Below, in pieces: positions 12,288 to 25,117 of a DNA stretch of 64,000 nt (its first letter is position 1; each line of letters opens with the position of its first letter). Source of the DNA: Chelonoidis abingdonii (Eukaryota; Chordata; Testudines; Testudinidae); contig NC_133790.1 of NCBI RefSeq assembly GCF_003597395.2, positions 21,773,215-21,837,214 of the forward strand, written 5' to 3'. A program made the translations under genes and the position numbers. The notes beneath the pieces were generated by a model that was not told the origin of the DNA, searched no databases, and worked only from the letters and a program-made list of their open reading frames with translations.

Positions 12288-12550
12288 GAGAGAGAGAGAG
12301 AATCCTGATAGGCAACGTAGTCTAGTGGATGGAGCAGTGGGCCGAACATCAAGGGACTTGGGAACACTTCTATACCCTTTCACTGACCTCTACCTCTCTA
12401 TTTATATTTTCCCTCCCCTCCTTTGTCCATCTTATCCATTTACTTTGTAATCTTGTTGAAGCAGAGACTGGCTTCTATGCATTTGTACAGTGCCTAGCAC
12501 GATGGAACTATGATCTTATCTGAGTCCTCTAGGAACGATTGTGATAGAAA
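12288..12550 (+). mobile_element. (GA)n run and MIR-like SINE
   Basis: A GA run ends at about 12301. It is followed by 'gtctagtggatggagcagtg', the usual tRNA-derived start of MIR-like SINEs. The 3' part 'ttgtacagtgcctagcacga' at 12483-12502 is the conserved tail seen in many reptile SINE copies. Confidence 0.65.
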
Positions 12551-14312
12551 ATATAATCCATGTATATATTTACAGAGCCTGTGTATCACAAATATGGATG
12601 ATTCTTTGATTTGTTTTAGTGTATCCCTTGGCTGCAATTGAATTAATGATTTTTTCTTTTTTTAAATATCGGGCTGTCCATCCTTAAATCTGAGCTTAAA
12701 ATAATTGTGTGGGGTGCCAAGGCAGTCTCTAACTTCTTGGCCTTACTGCCAGAGAAGTGAAAAGTCAACTTCTATGTGCAGGAGTCAGTTCTAGGACTCT
12801 TCATAAATAAATAAGGTAAATGGTTTAAATGAGAACATCCTATATGCAATATCAAAGCCTGTTGAGAACAGGAACACATGCAATAGAACAAATAATAAAA
12901 AAACAATGCAGCCAAACTCAGAGCTAGATCATGGACTTGGCCAGTCAATGGAAAATGCAGAGGAGCAGTTTGATAAATGACTGGATCTGGTAGAGGCTTA
13001 TTGTAGTAACAGTTAATGATTGTCTGGGCCCTCAATCTACACGCGCAAGTATTTAGGCAGGTATAAAATCCAATATTAACTGAAGAGACCTGAATCAATC
13101 CAAATTCTCTTATGAACATGTTTGCTTTGTTATACGCATTGAATTCTTTCCTTTCTGTAAACAACTTAAATAAATCATGCCAGGTGTTTGTGGAAGCAAT
13201 GATGTCATCAGAGCCTTTTATGGCAGGGTGTTTTATGAGTCACTTTGCTCTTACTCTATATTTGTATGTCTCCCTTATTGCTCAGAGGCGCAAGGAGGGA
13301 TTTGTAATCTGTCACATCTGAAACTTGACTGCAGCACATGGCTGGAGCACAGATCCTGAGGATTAGTTATCTGAATACTTTAATTCATTTGAACTCAATC
13401 TTCAGAGCAAGCAATACAAATGTCAGATCTTTTTCCTGCCTTCATGTTGTTTTTTACAAAAGATCTTCAGTGGAGGGAGTTCATAAACATGTGAGGATCA
13501 CATTGCAATTAGTAAGTGAATTATCCCAGACAATGTTGTTTGGCCTACAGATACTTTTCTTCTGAACAAAATAAATTAAATTTTGCATACACTACAAGAT
13601 GTTTCCTAATTTATGATCATCCAATATATACAGTTGAAGCTAAGATCTTAGACATTTATATGGATGGTGAACATTCAGATTTAAATGAGACAGGATGATA
13701 ATTTGTATCATAAAAAAATAAAATCCTCATGCTTCAGGGCATAAGCTAACCACTAACTGACAGGGCTGGGAAGAAACAGATGTTCCATAATTTTTCACAA
13801 GAGGCTTTTTGGGCCCTTCCCTGAAGCATTTGGTACTGACCACTGTCAGTGATAGGATGCTGAATTTGATGGATCATTGGTGTGATCTAGTGTGTAATGC
13901 TATGTAAAAATGTAATCCAGGATCTTTTTTTTTTTTTAAGTGTGGAAACCCTAATGTGTATTCCTTTCTGCCTGGCTGAAAACTTTCAGACAAAAGATTA
14001 TTTTTGTTTTCTAAGTATTCTTGGAGACACTGACAGACTTTCTTTCTAAGACAACTTTACTGTAAGACAGATCAGATTTGGATCTTCATTTAAAAGAGAA
14101 TCAGTTTGACATTTCAAGGGATGACTATAGAGCCTCTTCAGTAAGAGGATCGAACATTTAGTGAGATGTTGGAAGTGGTGCACACAGATGAGCCCTTTAC
14201 CACTCCAAACATCCTTGAAGGAAATTTTAATCCAAGAATACTGCTATCCTTTATGTACTCATTGAAATATCTTTTGGGGGAGAGTGGAGGACCCTGCATT
14301 CTCAATCTTAAA
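12551..14312. other. Gene-free stretch
   Basis: AT-rich. A 130-codon minus frame at 12772-13164 and several plus frames near 13100-13700 show no recognisable domain or splice context. No repeat was identified. Confidence 0.4.
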
Positions 14313-14465
14313 ATTCTTCTTCGAGTGCTTGCTCATATTCATTCCAAGTAGGTGTGCGCGCGCCACGTGCACGTTCGTCGGAAGAATTTTCCCCTAGCAA
14401 CACCCGGCGGGTCGGCAGGCGCCCCCTGGCGTGGCGCCTTTGCGGCACCGTATATATGCCCCTGC
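14313..14465 (+). repeat. DIRS copy A left inverted terminal repeat
   Basis: Reads 'ttcgagtgcttgctcatatt', 'cattccaagtaggtgtgcgc', then 'ggaagaattttcccctagca', to the TATA-like 'gtatatatgcccctgccgac'. It is the reverse complement of about 20283-20424. The TATA-like string may be part of the promoter. Confidence 0.9.
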
Positions 14466-14682
14466 CGACCCGGCCGCTTTACCGCCGCTGTGCTGTTGGA
14501 ACGTGAGTGCGCTTAGCGACCTCCACATCCCTGCGTTTCCACCCTTTCTACATTAGTTTTAGTTAGTTAGTGTTGTTTGGTAGTTGTTAATAGTTAATAG
14601 TTATAAGTATAGTTGTTAACGTAGTTGTATATAGTTAGTGCTGAGGTTATACTTCCTCCTCGCCCGCTCCGGGACCCAGGCT

Positions 14683-16900
14683 CGATGCCCGGCTCTCCGG
14701 CTTCAAGCAGTGCTCGGCTGTCGTCGGCCGATGCAACCGGGAGACCCCACGATCGTTGCCTCAAGTGCCTGGGGAATCCCATCTGACGGAGAAGTGCCGC
14801 ATTCTGCAAGTCCTTCAAACCGCGGACAAAAAACGGGCGAGACTCCCCGTTTAAAGCAGCTCCTTATGAGGCCGCCCTGACCGGCAGTCCGGCACCGACC
14901 GCACCGGCACCGAAACCACCGTCTTTCGGCACCGGGGACGGAGCTGGTACCGCACAGCACCCGGCACATAAGTCCTCGTCTGAGCTGCAGCCCAGCCCGG
15001 CGGCGCTCGCTTTCACCTCGGCCGAAGAAGGCGAAGGCTCCTCCTCGGTCGCGCCTCCGGAACCGCAGTCCGAGCCAGGAAAAGCCTCGTGCTTTTCCGC
15101 ACGCACCACTATCTTGCCCGGCACGGTGCTTCCCGTACCGTCGACTCCGGCCGGCAAAGGGCCGTCGAGAGTCCGGTGCTTGATAGCTCCCCGGGCACGT
15201 GCCGTGGTCAAGCTCACGAATCCGACTACGCAGAAAACCTTCACGACGTCGCGCGGGACCCTGATAGCGCTCACTGAGCCTTCCCTGCCTCAGCCCCGGC
15301 ACGCCCGGTCCCCCGCAGTGCGGGCGCTTCCCTCTATGGGGAAAGCCAGCGATGCTCCAACCTCCATCTCTGGGAGCACTGGATAGGCGCCGGTCCGATT
15401 CCCGATCGAGATCTCGGCACGATCCCGCTCACGCCATGTGTTCGCCATCCCGACGCCGCTCGCAGTCCCGGCACCGATCCTACTCTCGGGCGCCGGTCGT
15501 ACTCGCGGCCAACCGGTCCAGGTCCCCGATCATACAGAGCCGACGCTCAGCACGTCTCGCTCTGGCTCTCGCACCGTTTCCGACGAAGTCCATCATACCG
15601 TCGGCGGCACCCGATCCGGTGTCGACTCCGGCACCGCGCTGGTCGTAGGTCCCGGTCCCGATCTCGGCACCGGGTTCGATCTCGGCACGTTCGACCCCCG
15701 CAACCGACCGTCACTCGCACCAGTCATTGGGTTGTCTGCCCCGCTTTGGCCTTCCAGAGCACCTTCCGGCGGCTCCTCGCGACCAGACAGGTGCTCTATG
15801 GGGATGTGGGCCAAGATCCGGACCAGCCCCAGCAGTGGTCCTTCTGGACGCTTGGGCGTACCATCAAGCGCCAAGGCGATCCTATTCCCGCCGAGTCAGA
15901 TGATCTGCTGGTGCAGCTTCGAGTGCCAGAGGCCACCATCAGCGTTCCTCCTCCGGCAACCGATGTTGTGCCGAGTCACAGGACACCAGAGGCACCCCTT
16001 GAACCGAGCCATGCTCTGGATCAAACAACCTGCAGGGGAGCCCCGCGGGTCCCCGGTCTTTCCTCCTCCTCCTCCCCAGATGAGCAGTGGCGGGCACTTC
16101 GACCTCTGGCCCGCCCCCTATTGACCTTCGCGCTTCATCAAGATTTGCCTCCGCAGAGTGTGGCTTTGAGCATTAATAATCTACAAGCGGAGGAGGGTGA
16201 CCGGAGTTGAGGATCCTGGTATGCTACATTCTCTCATCCGATCACCAACGAGGGTCGCCTTGCCTTCATACGAACTATTCAGGCCAAAGCGGAGTCTATT
16301 TGGCAGCCCCAGCATCGATCCTCCTCCGACGGCCAGAGGCGTGGAGAGAAAGTACATGGTACCCTCCAAGGGGTACGACTACCTGTACACCCATCCTCCT
16401 CCATGCTCTCTGGTCGTTCAATCCTGAAATATGCAGAGGGAGCGTCATGGCCAACCCACCCCGCCCCAAAATGCGTGAGGCCTAAACGTATTGGACCTGG
16501 CTGGGCCGTAGATTTACTCCGCTGGGGTCTCCAGTTACGTGTCGCAAACAACAGCAAGCGCTGCTAGGCAGATATGATGATTTTAATACCTGGCAGACCA
16601 TGGACAAGTTTTACTGAACTGGTCCCGGTGACTCCCGCCCTGAGTTCAAAAGTCTCGTGAAAGGGCAAGAGATCTCAAGGACAGCCTTACAGGCTGCGCC
16701 TCGACGTCCGCAGACTCAGCAGCTAGAAACCATCGCGTCGCGCGTCGGCCGTTACCATGAGACGGATTTCCTGGTTGCAAGTGTCCGGCTTACCTCCGGA
16801 GCTGCAGCATACATACAAGACCCTCCCTTTGAAGGGCAGGCCTCTTCTGAAGAGAAGACAGGACCAAGGCTGCAAGCCCTTAAAGATAACCCATAAATAA
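14683..16900 (+). pseudogene. DIRS copy A gag-like region, frame-broken
   Basis: It begins with a Cys box: CLKC at about 14758-14769, then by frame shift a second CRIC. Long Pro/Ser/Arg/Ala-rich stretches follow (about 14870-15870). The later part reads as a typical DIRS gag C-terminus, for example QEISRTALQAAPRRPQTQ near 16664. Gag is thought to package element RNA. Several single-base indels and stops spread it over all three frames, so it cannot make a full-length protein. The long antisense frame at 14703-15302 is a GC-driven shadow. Confidence 0.7.
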
Positions 16901-17299
16901 TGCGCTCCCTGGGCAGGTGTGCACACACCGCAGACCCAGCGGAGAGTCTTTCGAAGCACAACCCTCAGCGCCTTATCCCCACACACGCCCCGCCAAGACT
17001 TCAACAGGCTGGGGCGGACGGGTGAACCGACGACGCCAGTCCGGTTCCCAGGGGGGGCAAAACACGGAGGGTACCGCCAAACCACCGGCGGGACCGAAGC
17101 AAAACTTTTTGAAGGTGCGCCAGAGAGCAGAGCACCAGTCCTTCCGGACATCTCTTTTCTTTTTCCCAACCGCCTTTCTCCCTTCCTCCGGGCGTGGACC
17201 CGGATAACTTCAGACCAATGGTTTTGCGCACGGTGGAGTTTGGTACCATCTCCAGTTGATTTCGCACCTCACCCTCCACACCACCCTCCCCGTCCCTCT

Positions 17300-18570
17300 T
17301 CAGGGACCCTCTCACGAGCACCTCCTCTGGCAGGAGGCTCTCACGCTTCTCGAACTCGGAGCGATAGAAGAGGTGCCTCACGACCTCAGAGGCCGAGGGT
17401 TTACTCCCGCTATTTTTAATCCCCAAGTCGAAAGGAGGTCTCCGTCCCATCCTAGACCTCCGCGAGACTCAACGCCTTCGTAAGGAAGTTACCGATTCCG
17501 CATGGTATCCTTGGGGTCCATCATCCCTTCCTTGGGATCCGGGAGGACTGTTCGCTGCTCTCGACATGAAGGACGCGTACTTTCGTTTCGATCTACCGCC
17601 TCACAGACGCTTTCTCCGCTTTCGTTGGTGCGGACCGGCACTTTTCAATTCACGGTCCTACCATTGGCCTGTCCTCTGCCCCACGTGTCTTCACGAAATG
17701 TATGGCAGTAGTGGCCGTTGCCTCCGTCGGCCAGGAGGATATGTGTCTTCCCTTACTGGACGACTGCTGAGTTTCGCGTCGCCTCCAGGCTCAGGTCTCG
17801 CCGGCACAATGACAATCTATCAGGGACCTGTTATCGAATCTCTAGGGGCTCCTGATAAATTTCGACAAGTCCCATCCTCGGTACCATCCCAGGATAGAAT
17901 TCATCAAGAGGCCGTCTTGACTCTATGGTCGCGACAGCCTCACTTCCACCAGCCGTTTCCAGGCACTATCACTATCATAGACAGCCTGCTAGCTTACCCC
18001 ACGACCTCGGCAGGGTCTGTCTCAGCCTCTTAGGCACATGGCGGCGAGCGTTGTACTTTTGTAACCAAGTATGCCATAACTCCGCCTGCGCCCACTGCAA
18101 TATGGTTAGCTTCGGTTTACCGTCCACGCAAGGACAACATGACCATCGTTGTCACACTCACAGAAAGCGTCCTACACTCCCTCCGATGGTGGCGAAATCC
18201 CGCCTGGTGTGTGCGGGGTTACCGTTCACCCACAGACAGCCGTCCATTCCTTAACAACGGACGCATCCTCTCTGGGCTGGGGTAGCATCACATGGAGGTC
18301 TCGTTCGACACTAGGGCCTCTGGTCCTCTCGGGAGCTGTCGCTGCACATTAAACATCAGGGAGCTGAGGGCCGTCCGCTCGCTGCCAGGCTTTTCTTCCT
18401 CCACCTGCGAGCCGTTCTTCTTATTGCTCACGGACAAACCACCGCGATGCACTATATAACAGAGCAGGGGGGACGCGCTCTCCTCCCTCTTTGTCAGGGA
18501 GCGATAACGCTGTGGGAATTTATGTGTAACCACGGCCATCGATCTGGAAGCCTCTTTTCTTCCAGGAGTC
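17300..18570 (+). pseudogene. DIRS copy A reverse transcriptase and RNase H, frame-broken
   Basis: Reverse transcriptase signatures appear in succession but in different frames. GLRPILDL is near 17435, ALDMKDAYFRFDLPPHRRFL at about 17556-17615, FQFTVLPL near 17645, GLSSAPRVFTKCMAVV near 17668. The catalytic LDD lies near 17757. The RNase H part follows around 18255-18560 (TTDASSLGWGSITW near 18255). This domain would copy element RNA into DNA. The indels prevent any functional product. Confidence 0.8.
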
Positions 18571-20060
18571 CAGAACTGTGTTGGCAGACCGGCTCAGCAG
18601 GTCCTTTCTAGCCCCACGATGGTCTCTTCGTCCGGACATAGTCATTCTCTTTTCTAGCGGTCGGGATTTCCCGAATCGACCCTCTTCGCGTCCCGCACCA
18701 ACCGGAAGTGCACCCTTTCTGCTCCTTCCGCGTCTCGACCGCGGCTCTCTGTCGGACGCGTTCCTCTACTTGGTCGACCACCTCCTCTATGCTTCCCGCC
18801 GTTCCCCTTGTGCACAAGTCCTCGTAAAGCTACGCAGGGGACAAGTCCCGACTAATTCTCATCGCCCAGCGTGGCCTCGCCAACACTGCGTACCCCACGC
18901 TGTTGCGACCATGTCCATAGCAGTCGGTTCCCCTGCCGGTCCATCCGACTTGATATCACAAGACCGCGGCAGGCTTCTCCACCCCGCTCCGGTCCCTCCA
19001 CCTGACTGCGTGGTCCTGGCTGGCTGGCTCTGCAGAGCTGCCTGTTCCACCCCAGTGCAGCAAGGCGTCTTGGAAGTAGGAAACCTGCAAACCAGGGCAC
19101 CTACCTGCAAAATGGAAGAGGTTTTCCTGCTGCGTGTCAATCACGAGGACTGTCACCAGCTCAGGGTTCCCATCCAAGTGCTACTGGAAATCTATGGCAC
19201 CATTAAACAACAAGGCCTCGCCGCTCTCATCCCTCCGCGTCCAGTCCTAGCGGCCATTTCCTCCTTCCATTCAGGAGAAGGCTCTTCCTCCCTTCTCTCA
19301 CCCTATGGTCTTCGAAGGTTCTCAAGGGCCTGGAGCGCCTGTATCCCCAGGTCGCTATCCCGCCCCCTCCTGGGGACCTCAATCTGGGTTCTTCGAAACT
19401 AATGGCCCCTCCTTTCGAACTCTTGGCAACTGCCTCTCTCCTGTACCTATCCGTGGAAGGTGGCGTTCCTTGTGGCCCAATTACATCGGCCAGGAGAGTT
19501 CAGAGCTTCGCGCTCTGGTGGCGGACGCAGCCATACACGATATTCCATAAAGACAAGTGCAACTCCGTCCGCAATCCGGCTTTCTGCCCAAGTGGTCTTC
19601 CCATTCCACCTAACCAGGACATTTTCCTTCCAGTGTTTTACCCAAACCTCATGCGTCTCGCAGAGAGCAGAGCTTGCATTCACTCGATGTTCGTCGGGCG
19701 TGCGTTTTACATTGACCGCACCCGCCCTTCCGAAAGACCTCCAACTATTCGTTGCCGTCGCAGACAGAGATGAAGGGTCACCCTGTCTCATCGCAAACAA
19801 TATCATCCTGGGTGACGGCCTGCATCCAAAACATGCTATGCTTGGCTCACTACTCTCCAGGGGAGTTACCGCTCATATCCACGCAGAGCGCAAGCGTCCT
19901 CGATTGCCTTCCTCGGCCCGTGTGCCTATACCAAGACATATGTGTGCAGCCCGTGCGTCGTCAGTTGCACACTTTTTCTGCCATTACTGCCTTGGTGCAG
20001 CAAGGTCCCGGGACGCATGGCGCTCTTGCTTGGCTGTTCTGTATTCAACAGTCTCCAACT
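18571..20060 (+). pseudogene. DIRS copy A post-RNase H segment and tyrosine recombinase, frame-broken
   Basis: After RNase H there is a conserved DIRS segment ending in a KSRLILIAQ.. W..Q block near 18845-18890. The tyrosine recombinase follows: an LKGLERLYPQV-type block near 19320-19355 and ITSARRVQSF near 19480-19512, which holds the first catalytic arginine. A YTIFHKDK block is at about 19533-19556. The recombinase would integrate circular cDNA. Frame breaks make it inactive. Confidence 0.75.
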
Positions 20061-20092
20061 CCCGACCCCACCGACTAGGTAAGGCTTGGATT

Positions 20093-20217
20093 CACCTACT
20101 TGGAATGAATGATGAGCAAGCACTCGAGAAGAAAAAAGACGGTTACTTGCACCTTTGTAAAAAAAAAAAAAAAAAAAAAAAAGTTGTTCTCGAGATGTGT
20201 TGCTCAATTCATTCCAA
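20093..20217 (+). repeat. DIRS copy A internal complementary region with poly(A) interruption
   Basis: The first half ('cacctacttggaatgaat', 'gagcaagcactcgagaagaa') is the reverse complement of the element's left end. The second half ('gacggttacttgcaccttt', 'gttgttctcgagatgtgttg', 'ttcattcc') is the reverse complement of its right end. This joined-ends block is the DIRS hallmark used for circular cDNA formation. A run of 24 A's (20159-20182) has replaced about three bases in the middle. Confidence 0.9.
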
Positions 20218-20455
20218 CCCGCCCTCCTTCCCACTGTCGGAGTAGCCGGCAAGAAGGAACTGAGGACGCCGGTCGCAGGGCAATATATACTGCCGCAAAG
20301 GCGCCACGCCAGGGGGCGCCTGCCGACCCGCCGGGTGTTGCTAGGGGAAAATTCTTCCGACGAACGTGCACGTGGCGCGCGCACACCTACTTGGAATGAA
20401 TATGAGCAACACATCTCGAAGAACAACAGTTACAAAGGTGAGTAACCGTCTTTTA
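20218..20455 (+). repeat. DIRS copy A right inverted terminal repeat region
   Basis: Positions about 20283-20424 are the reverse complement of the left terminal repeat. The extra right end 'agttacaaaggtgagtaacc' matches the complementary region. The junction to host DNA is near 20455. Confidence 0.88.
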
Positions 20456-21539
20456 TATTAGCTACTATGGGACTTTCAAACTGTGTTTTATGGACCACCA
20501 GTGGTCAATTCTTCCAAGTAATCCAATGAATGAAACATTTTGAGAACTGCAAAGTGGGGGATCGGGGTGTTGTGATGGGAGGAGCACAGAGAAGATCGCT
20601 GCTTTACAAACTGGCCTGCAGAAAGGAAATACTGGAGAAGCACTGAGGTACTGCATACATTTAATCTATGCTGCTGGTCACACAACTGCCCTGAAAATAG
20701 GTTGTTCCTAATCTAGAATGCTGGTGATTTCATAAACGTGATGTTGCAGTTATGAATAAGGCTTACTGACTCTATAGGACACACAAAAGAGATGCTACTA
20801 AGTTTGAGACTTATTACAGATGCATGTTTATGCTTCCAGCAGCTAGTGGCCTTCCGTGATGGACCGTCTCTCAGTTACTATGTTCTGAACATGGCTGCTA
20901 TGCTGACTGTTGCAGTTTAAAAGTTGAATCAGATCCGGTTCTGTTTCCTCTGAGTTTTCTGTCCTTTACTGCAATGAGAGTCTATTGAGGACTGCAAGTA
21001 AATATCTAGAAATCTCAACTCAATGCCTCATGTTAACATGTAAAATAGAAATCTGTGAGATAAAGCCAATTTCTTTAACTTAACTACAGTCTTGCACACT
21101 GTACAATATTTACTAACCAGAACTTTTCAAACATTTGCTTCTCATTAAAAAGGACACTTTTAAAGTGGCTTTGATTTTAAAAAAGACGTTTGTAATCAAT
21201 AATGTAGTGTAATTGCTTAAGAAATTTAAAAAAACTTATGGGTTTGTGTCCCCTGCAAAATTTCATAAAACACTTAAAACTTTGTCCTCCAGTCTGACAG
21301 AGAACACAATGAAATGGCAACTCCACTTTGAGTCTATTTTTTAAAAAGTGACAGGAAAGAGGAGGATGGGACTAGTCAGAGGGTTGTGAGAGGGAGAAGA
21401 TGAGTGTGGAAATAAGAGGCATTTTTCCCTTGGGCCACATTTTCAAGTTCTCAGGGGAAAATGGATCAATACTAAAGTTAATGACAAAATTGCAATGACA
21501 GCAAGTTACATTTTATACCACTTTCACATAGCCTTAGAT
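20456..21539. other. Gene-free stretch
   Basis: AT-rich, with no gene and no named repeat recognised. It could be an RSPH14 intron. Confidence 0.4.
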
Positions 21540-22555
21540 GTCCCTGTGATGTGTCCAGGGTACAATCCACACTAATGAGTGGCTTGTGTCAACCATGCCT
21601 TCTAACCCTGCCCTTTACAATCCTTTGCTGCTGTAACCTCCAGTCTTGACTGCTCAGGATCAGCCTCCAGCATGTAGGTCACTCCTAGCTATGTCTGCAT
21701 GTGCTGCAGCCAGCCAGCCACACCTTGGCTCTTACCAGCATTGGTTATGCTTCAGGGTGACTCCCAACACACTCTCAGTCTTAGATTTCCCACTAGAAAT
21801 GTATGTCTGGTGAACAATATAAATTCATATAAAATCTTCACTTAACAGAACTCATACACTTTTACTCCAAATGGAGTTTCCCAAACATTTCTGTTTAAAC
21901 ACACTGGCTTAGATAAAACAATAGAACAAGTTTATTAACCACAAGAGAGAGATTGAGTGAGTACAAGTAATGAGGCATAAAAGTAAAAAATGGTTACAAG
22001 AAAAATAAAGATAAAACACAACTGGTGCCTAACTTAAACTATATTAAATTCAAAGCAAAATTTCTCACCACAAGTTTTCAGCAGTCTTACTGAACAACTT
22101 TAGATCAGGACCCTGTCTCTAGTTCAAAGGCTGCTTTCTTTGTCTCTTCTGGTGCAGTGAATCGAAAGGCAGAGAGAGAGAAAAGGGGGGTCCCTTGGGG
22201 TGTTTGACCCTCCTTTTTACAATGTCAATCCCTCTCTTGGAAAACATTTCCAGATAAGATTCAGAAAACAGAGTTTATAGGGAAGGATGTTTCCTGCTGC
22301 TTTTCCTCACCTGTTGGAGCGTCTTTTATTTCCTTTCCTGCTTGATGACTTTGCCAACCTCCGTTTGGAACATGTGTTACCACCACCATACACTATAATC
22401 TTATTTCGCCTACAATGTTGCCACACACGTTCTATCAGAACAATAATGACCAGCAAGTTATATGTTTTCAAATTATATGTCACAAGCATACTTTGTACAA
22501 AGATTATTACAATAGTGTGTAGGGTGTGGACACGGGTGCATTCTGTCACAAACCT
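21540..22555 (-). mobile_element. Probable LTR element fragment, antisense
   Basis: The texture is that of an LTR read backwards: 'agaacaagtttattaaccac' near 21928, whose complement has a TTAATAAAC poly(A)-type signal, and 'tctcaccacaagttttcag' near 22063. The candidate ends are 'tgtgatgtgtccagggta' near 21545 and 'cattctgtcaca' near 22552. No matching target duplication was found, so the boundaries are approximate. Confidence 0.5.
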
Positions 22556-25112
22556 TAAGTGTTACTATTCATGGAACTTGCTGAGAGTCCTCAACTCAGT
22601 CATTGTTTCTTGTTACAGTCCAGCAAGCAGCCTCTTTCAGCAGATTGTAGATTCTTTTAGGGAGAGCCCCTGTGTTCCTACTTTGTTTGTCAAGCACCAA
22701 GCCCACTACTGGCACTATGTAAGATGCTCTGTACAACCCTAGCCAACTCATTGTAACAAAAGGAGACAAGATGGCTGGATGTGACACACATTTTGCACTC
22801 AGAGCCTCAATAGCAAGGGCCTCCACCAATGGTAAGACATGAAGAGGAAAAATGCAGTTGATTAAAGATGACTGCGGCAAAGAAGATCAATAAACATTAA
22901 CTGGCAGAAACAAACTCAAAAGCCAATGAAAATGGGGCAAACAGTGAAATAGATCAATGCCACATGAAAAGATGTGAGGTGAAGGATGCAAACACAGAGA
23001 CATGGGCCATTAATTTTGATATGCAGCAAGAGACACATATGTATGGGTGCAGGAAGAGAAATGGTAGTGGAGATAGCAAGAGTGCTAGTCTAGTATTCAA
23101 GAAGGAAGACGTGCGAAAGACAGAAACAGGCAAGAAAAGATGCTGGGCTAGCATGAGGCAGAAAGAGATGCATGGCAAATATTTGGCAAAAAGGGATTAA
23201 GAAGAGTTGATGAATGGACAAACACAAACAGAAAATAGGCATGAGAGAAAAAGAGTTAAGAGAAAAGTAATAACAGACAGAAGGAAAATGAAAGCGAGTG
23301 GTTGCTTGTCTTGGCTTATACCAGAGATGAGTGTTCTATATGAGAAGCATATTTGTCTTATGAAATGTTAATGCCTAGATTATGACCCTTGCCTGAGGAA
23401 GGGCATATGGCTGTGGATGAAAACTACACACCAGGCCTGGAAGCAGGAGGAATGTAGAGCTTTTAACTTCCATTCCTCACTATTTTTATTTATTTTTACA
23501 TTTGCATTCAGCATGCCATCTTATCAGGGAAGAATAAAATTACTTTAAAGGTCAAGTTGGTCAAATGTGCTTTCTGTTTGAAAATATCACAGAGTAGCTA
23601 TCACAGCAGCTCTACAGGAAGTAGATGGATGCTGCAGGAACCATCTGCTTGCAGGTCAAATCCTCCTCTGACATTGAAACCCCCAATTTTGCACATACAA
23701 TTATTTGCACAGCAGACCTACATTTGCAAATAGTAGGAAGTTTTTGGCTATCCTAGTCTCAAGTGCCAGTGGGCTTATGGGGAGATTTTCCTCATCAACA
23801 ACTATGGGAGCAGTTTTAAAGGGTGGTTTTTTGAAAGTTTCTCTCTCTCTCTACACAACTTACTTCCAAAGACCTTCAAAACATGTGGAGGCAGATTCTT
23901 GGGATCAGACCAGTGGGGGAAATATGGGTAGGTTAGCCCCAGGTTATAATTTAGCCTGCTCGCAGTTATTCCTGCAGGACCAGTTCTCTAGGGACCATGC
24001 TGCCAGCCAGGGGTTCTTGGCACACAAAGCACTCCCTGCTAAATCCCCACTGTTTTCCAGTCCCCCTCCTCCCCAACACAGTGCTATGACAAAGGAGCCA
24101 AAAGTCAGTGAGAGTCAGTGATGCAGACTTTTTTCCTTCATGAGGAGAATCTCTAGCTGGCCCATTAGAGAAACCTTTTGTTCCGTCAAAGCAACACAAA
24201 TGGGATGGAACATGGGGCCAGAATCTGGTCATGAGTTTCTTTCTCCTCATGCCTGAAAAAGAAAGAGAATATTGATTAAAGAAAGGAAAATGGAAATCAT
24301 GCTTAATTACAATATCATGCCTTGGCAACATGACTCCCCAGTGCAGTCACACTGATCTATGGCATTACAGAAGACATGTATATGCTCTCCCTACATCACT
24401 GTCCTGTCATCATACACAGTGCTCAGCTTAAAATATCACTTATTTGTAGCCTTCAACATAATTTTTGTGATTCCAATGTTCATTTTTTCCAACTTGATGG
24501 TTTTTGTACTCAACTGGCTTGCAAAGGTAGCAAAAGCTTTAATAACATCACTGTCACGGCTTCTTCTGCATTAGGAGAGTAAAGCCCAGCAAGCTAATGA
24601 CATATGAAATTACTCAATGTCAGCAAGACCTCAGAAGTAGAGTAGAGGTTATTCTGTTCTATACATGAATAAAGGGCCATACTCTTAGGGTTGAACTGAG
24701 GGAATTTTTCCCATGGGTTACCAAAAGGTCACTGAAATCCTTTTCTAGTTATACTTGGGGGAAAGATCCATTTATCCCTGAATACGGCGATTGCTTTTAA
24801 GTAGCCTTGTTGCTTCTCATACACTGAACTTCTTTGTTCAACTACATATTAATCAATTCAAATGGAGCCACTTTTCTCTTAGTAACCAAAGAATTGTCTT
24901 AGCAACCAGACGCTGAGGATTTTGTTTCCACATAGTTGCTGGTGGACAATGTGTTCTCTTCTGCTTTCACTTTTCCATGGCAATGCTGTTTCAATGTTGG
25001 CTTACTATTGTCTAAGAAATGGAACGCTTAAGAGTAAGCCACTCAGCCCTTGCAGACAACTGGCTTGCTGGGCAGATCACAGCTGTGCTGTAGCCCAGCA
25101 AGATTATTCTTT
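22556..25112. other. Gene-free stretch
   Basis: Probably intronic or upstream of RSPH14. At 22640-22745 the text 'tctgtacaaccctagccaac' and its surroundings resemble a SINE tail. The rest has no recognised gene. A 138-codon frame at 23705-24121 has no domain and no splice context. Confidence 0.4.
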
Positions 25113-25117
25113 CTAGG

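Larger units (their letters stand above)
14313..20455 (+). mobile_element. DIRS-type tyrosine-recombinase retrotransposon, copy A
   Basis: Near full-length and about 6.1 kb. It has inverted terminal repeats (14313-14465 and about 20283-20455), a gag-like region, reverse transcriptase, RNase H, tyrosine recombinase and an internal complementary region, in the expected order. DIRS elements integrate through a tyrosine recombinase and make no target duplication, and none is seen. It is GC- and CpG-rich against AT-rich flanks, suggesting a recent insertion. Even so, the reading frame is broken by many single-base indels, so no protein is intact. Copies B to E in this window are related but older. 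Confidence 0.92.

Noticed and set aside
13112..13698. Series of plus-strand frames of 60-75 codons
   Set aside because: No shared frame, no domains and no consistent splice sites. AT-rich random frames.
14703..15302. 199-codon minus-strand open frame
   Set aside because: It is the antisense of the GC-rich DIRS gag-like region, its translation is Arg/Gly-rich without domains, and the real coding signal is on +.
20159..20182. A-run as a retrotransposon poly(A) tail
   Set aside because: It sits inside the DIRS internal complementary region with matching sequence on both sides. DIRS elements do not end in poly(A).
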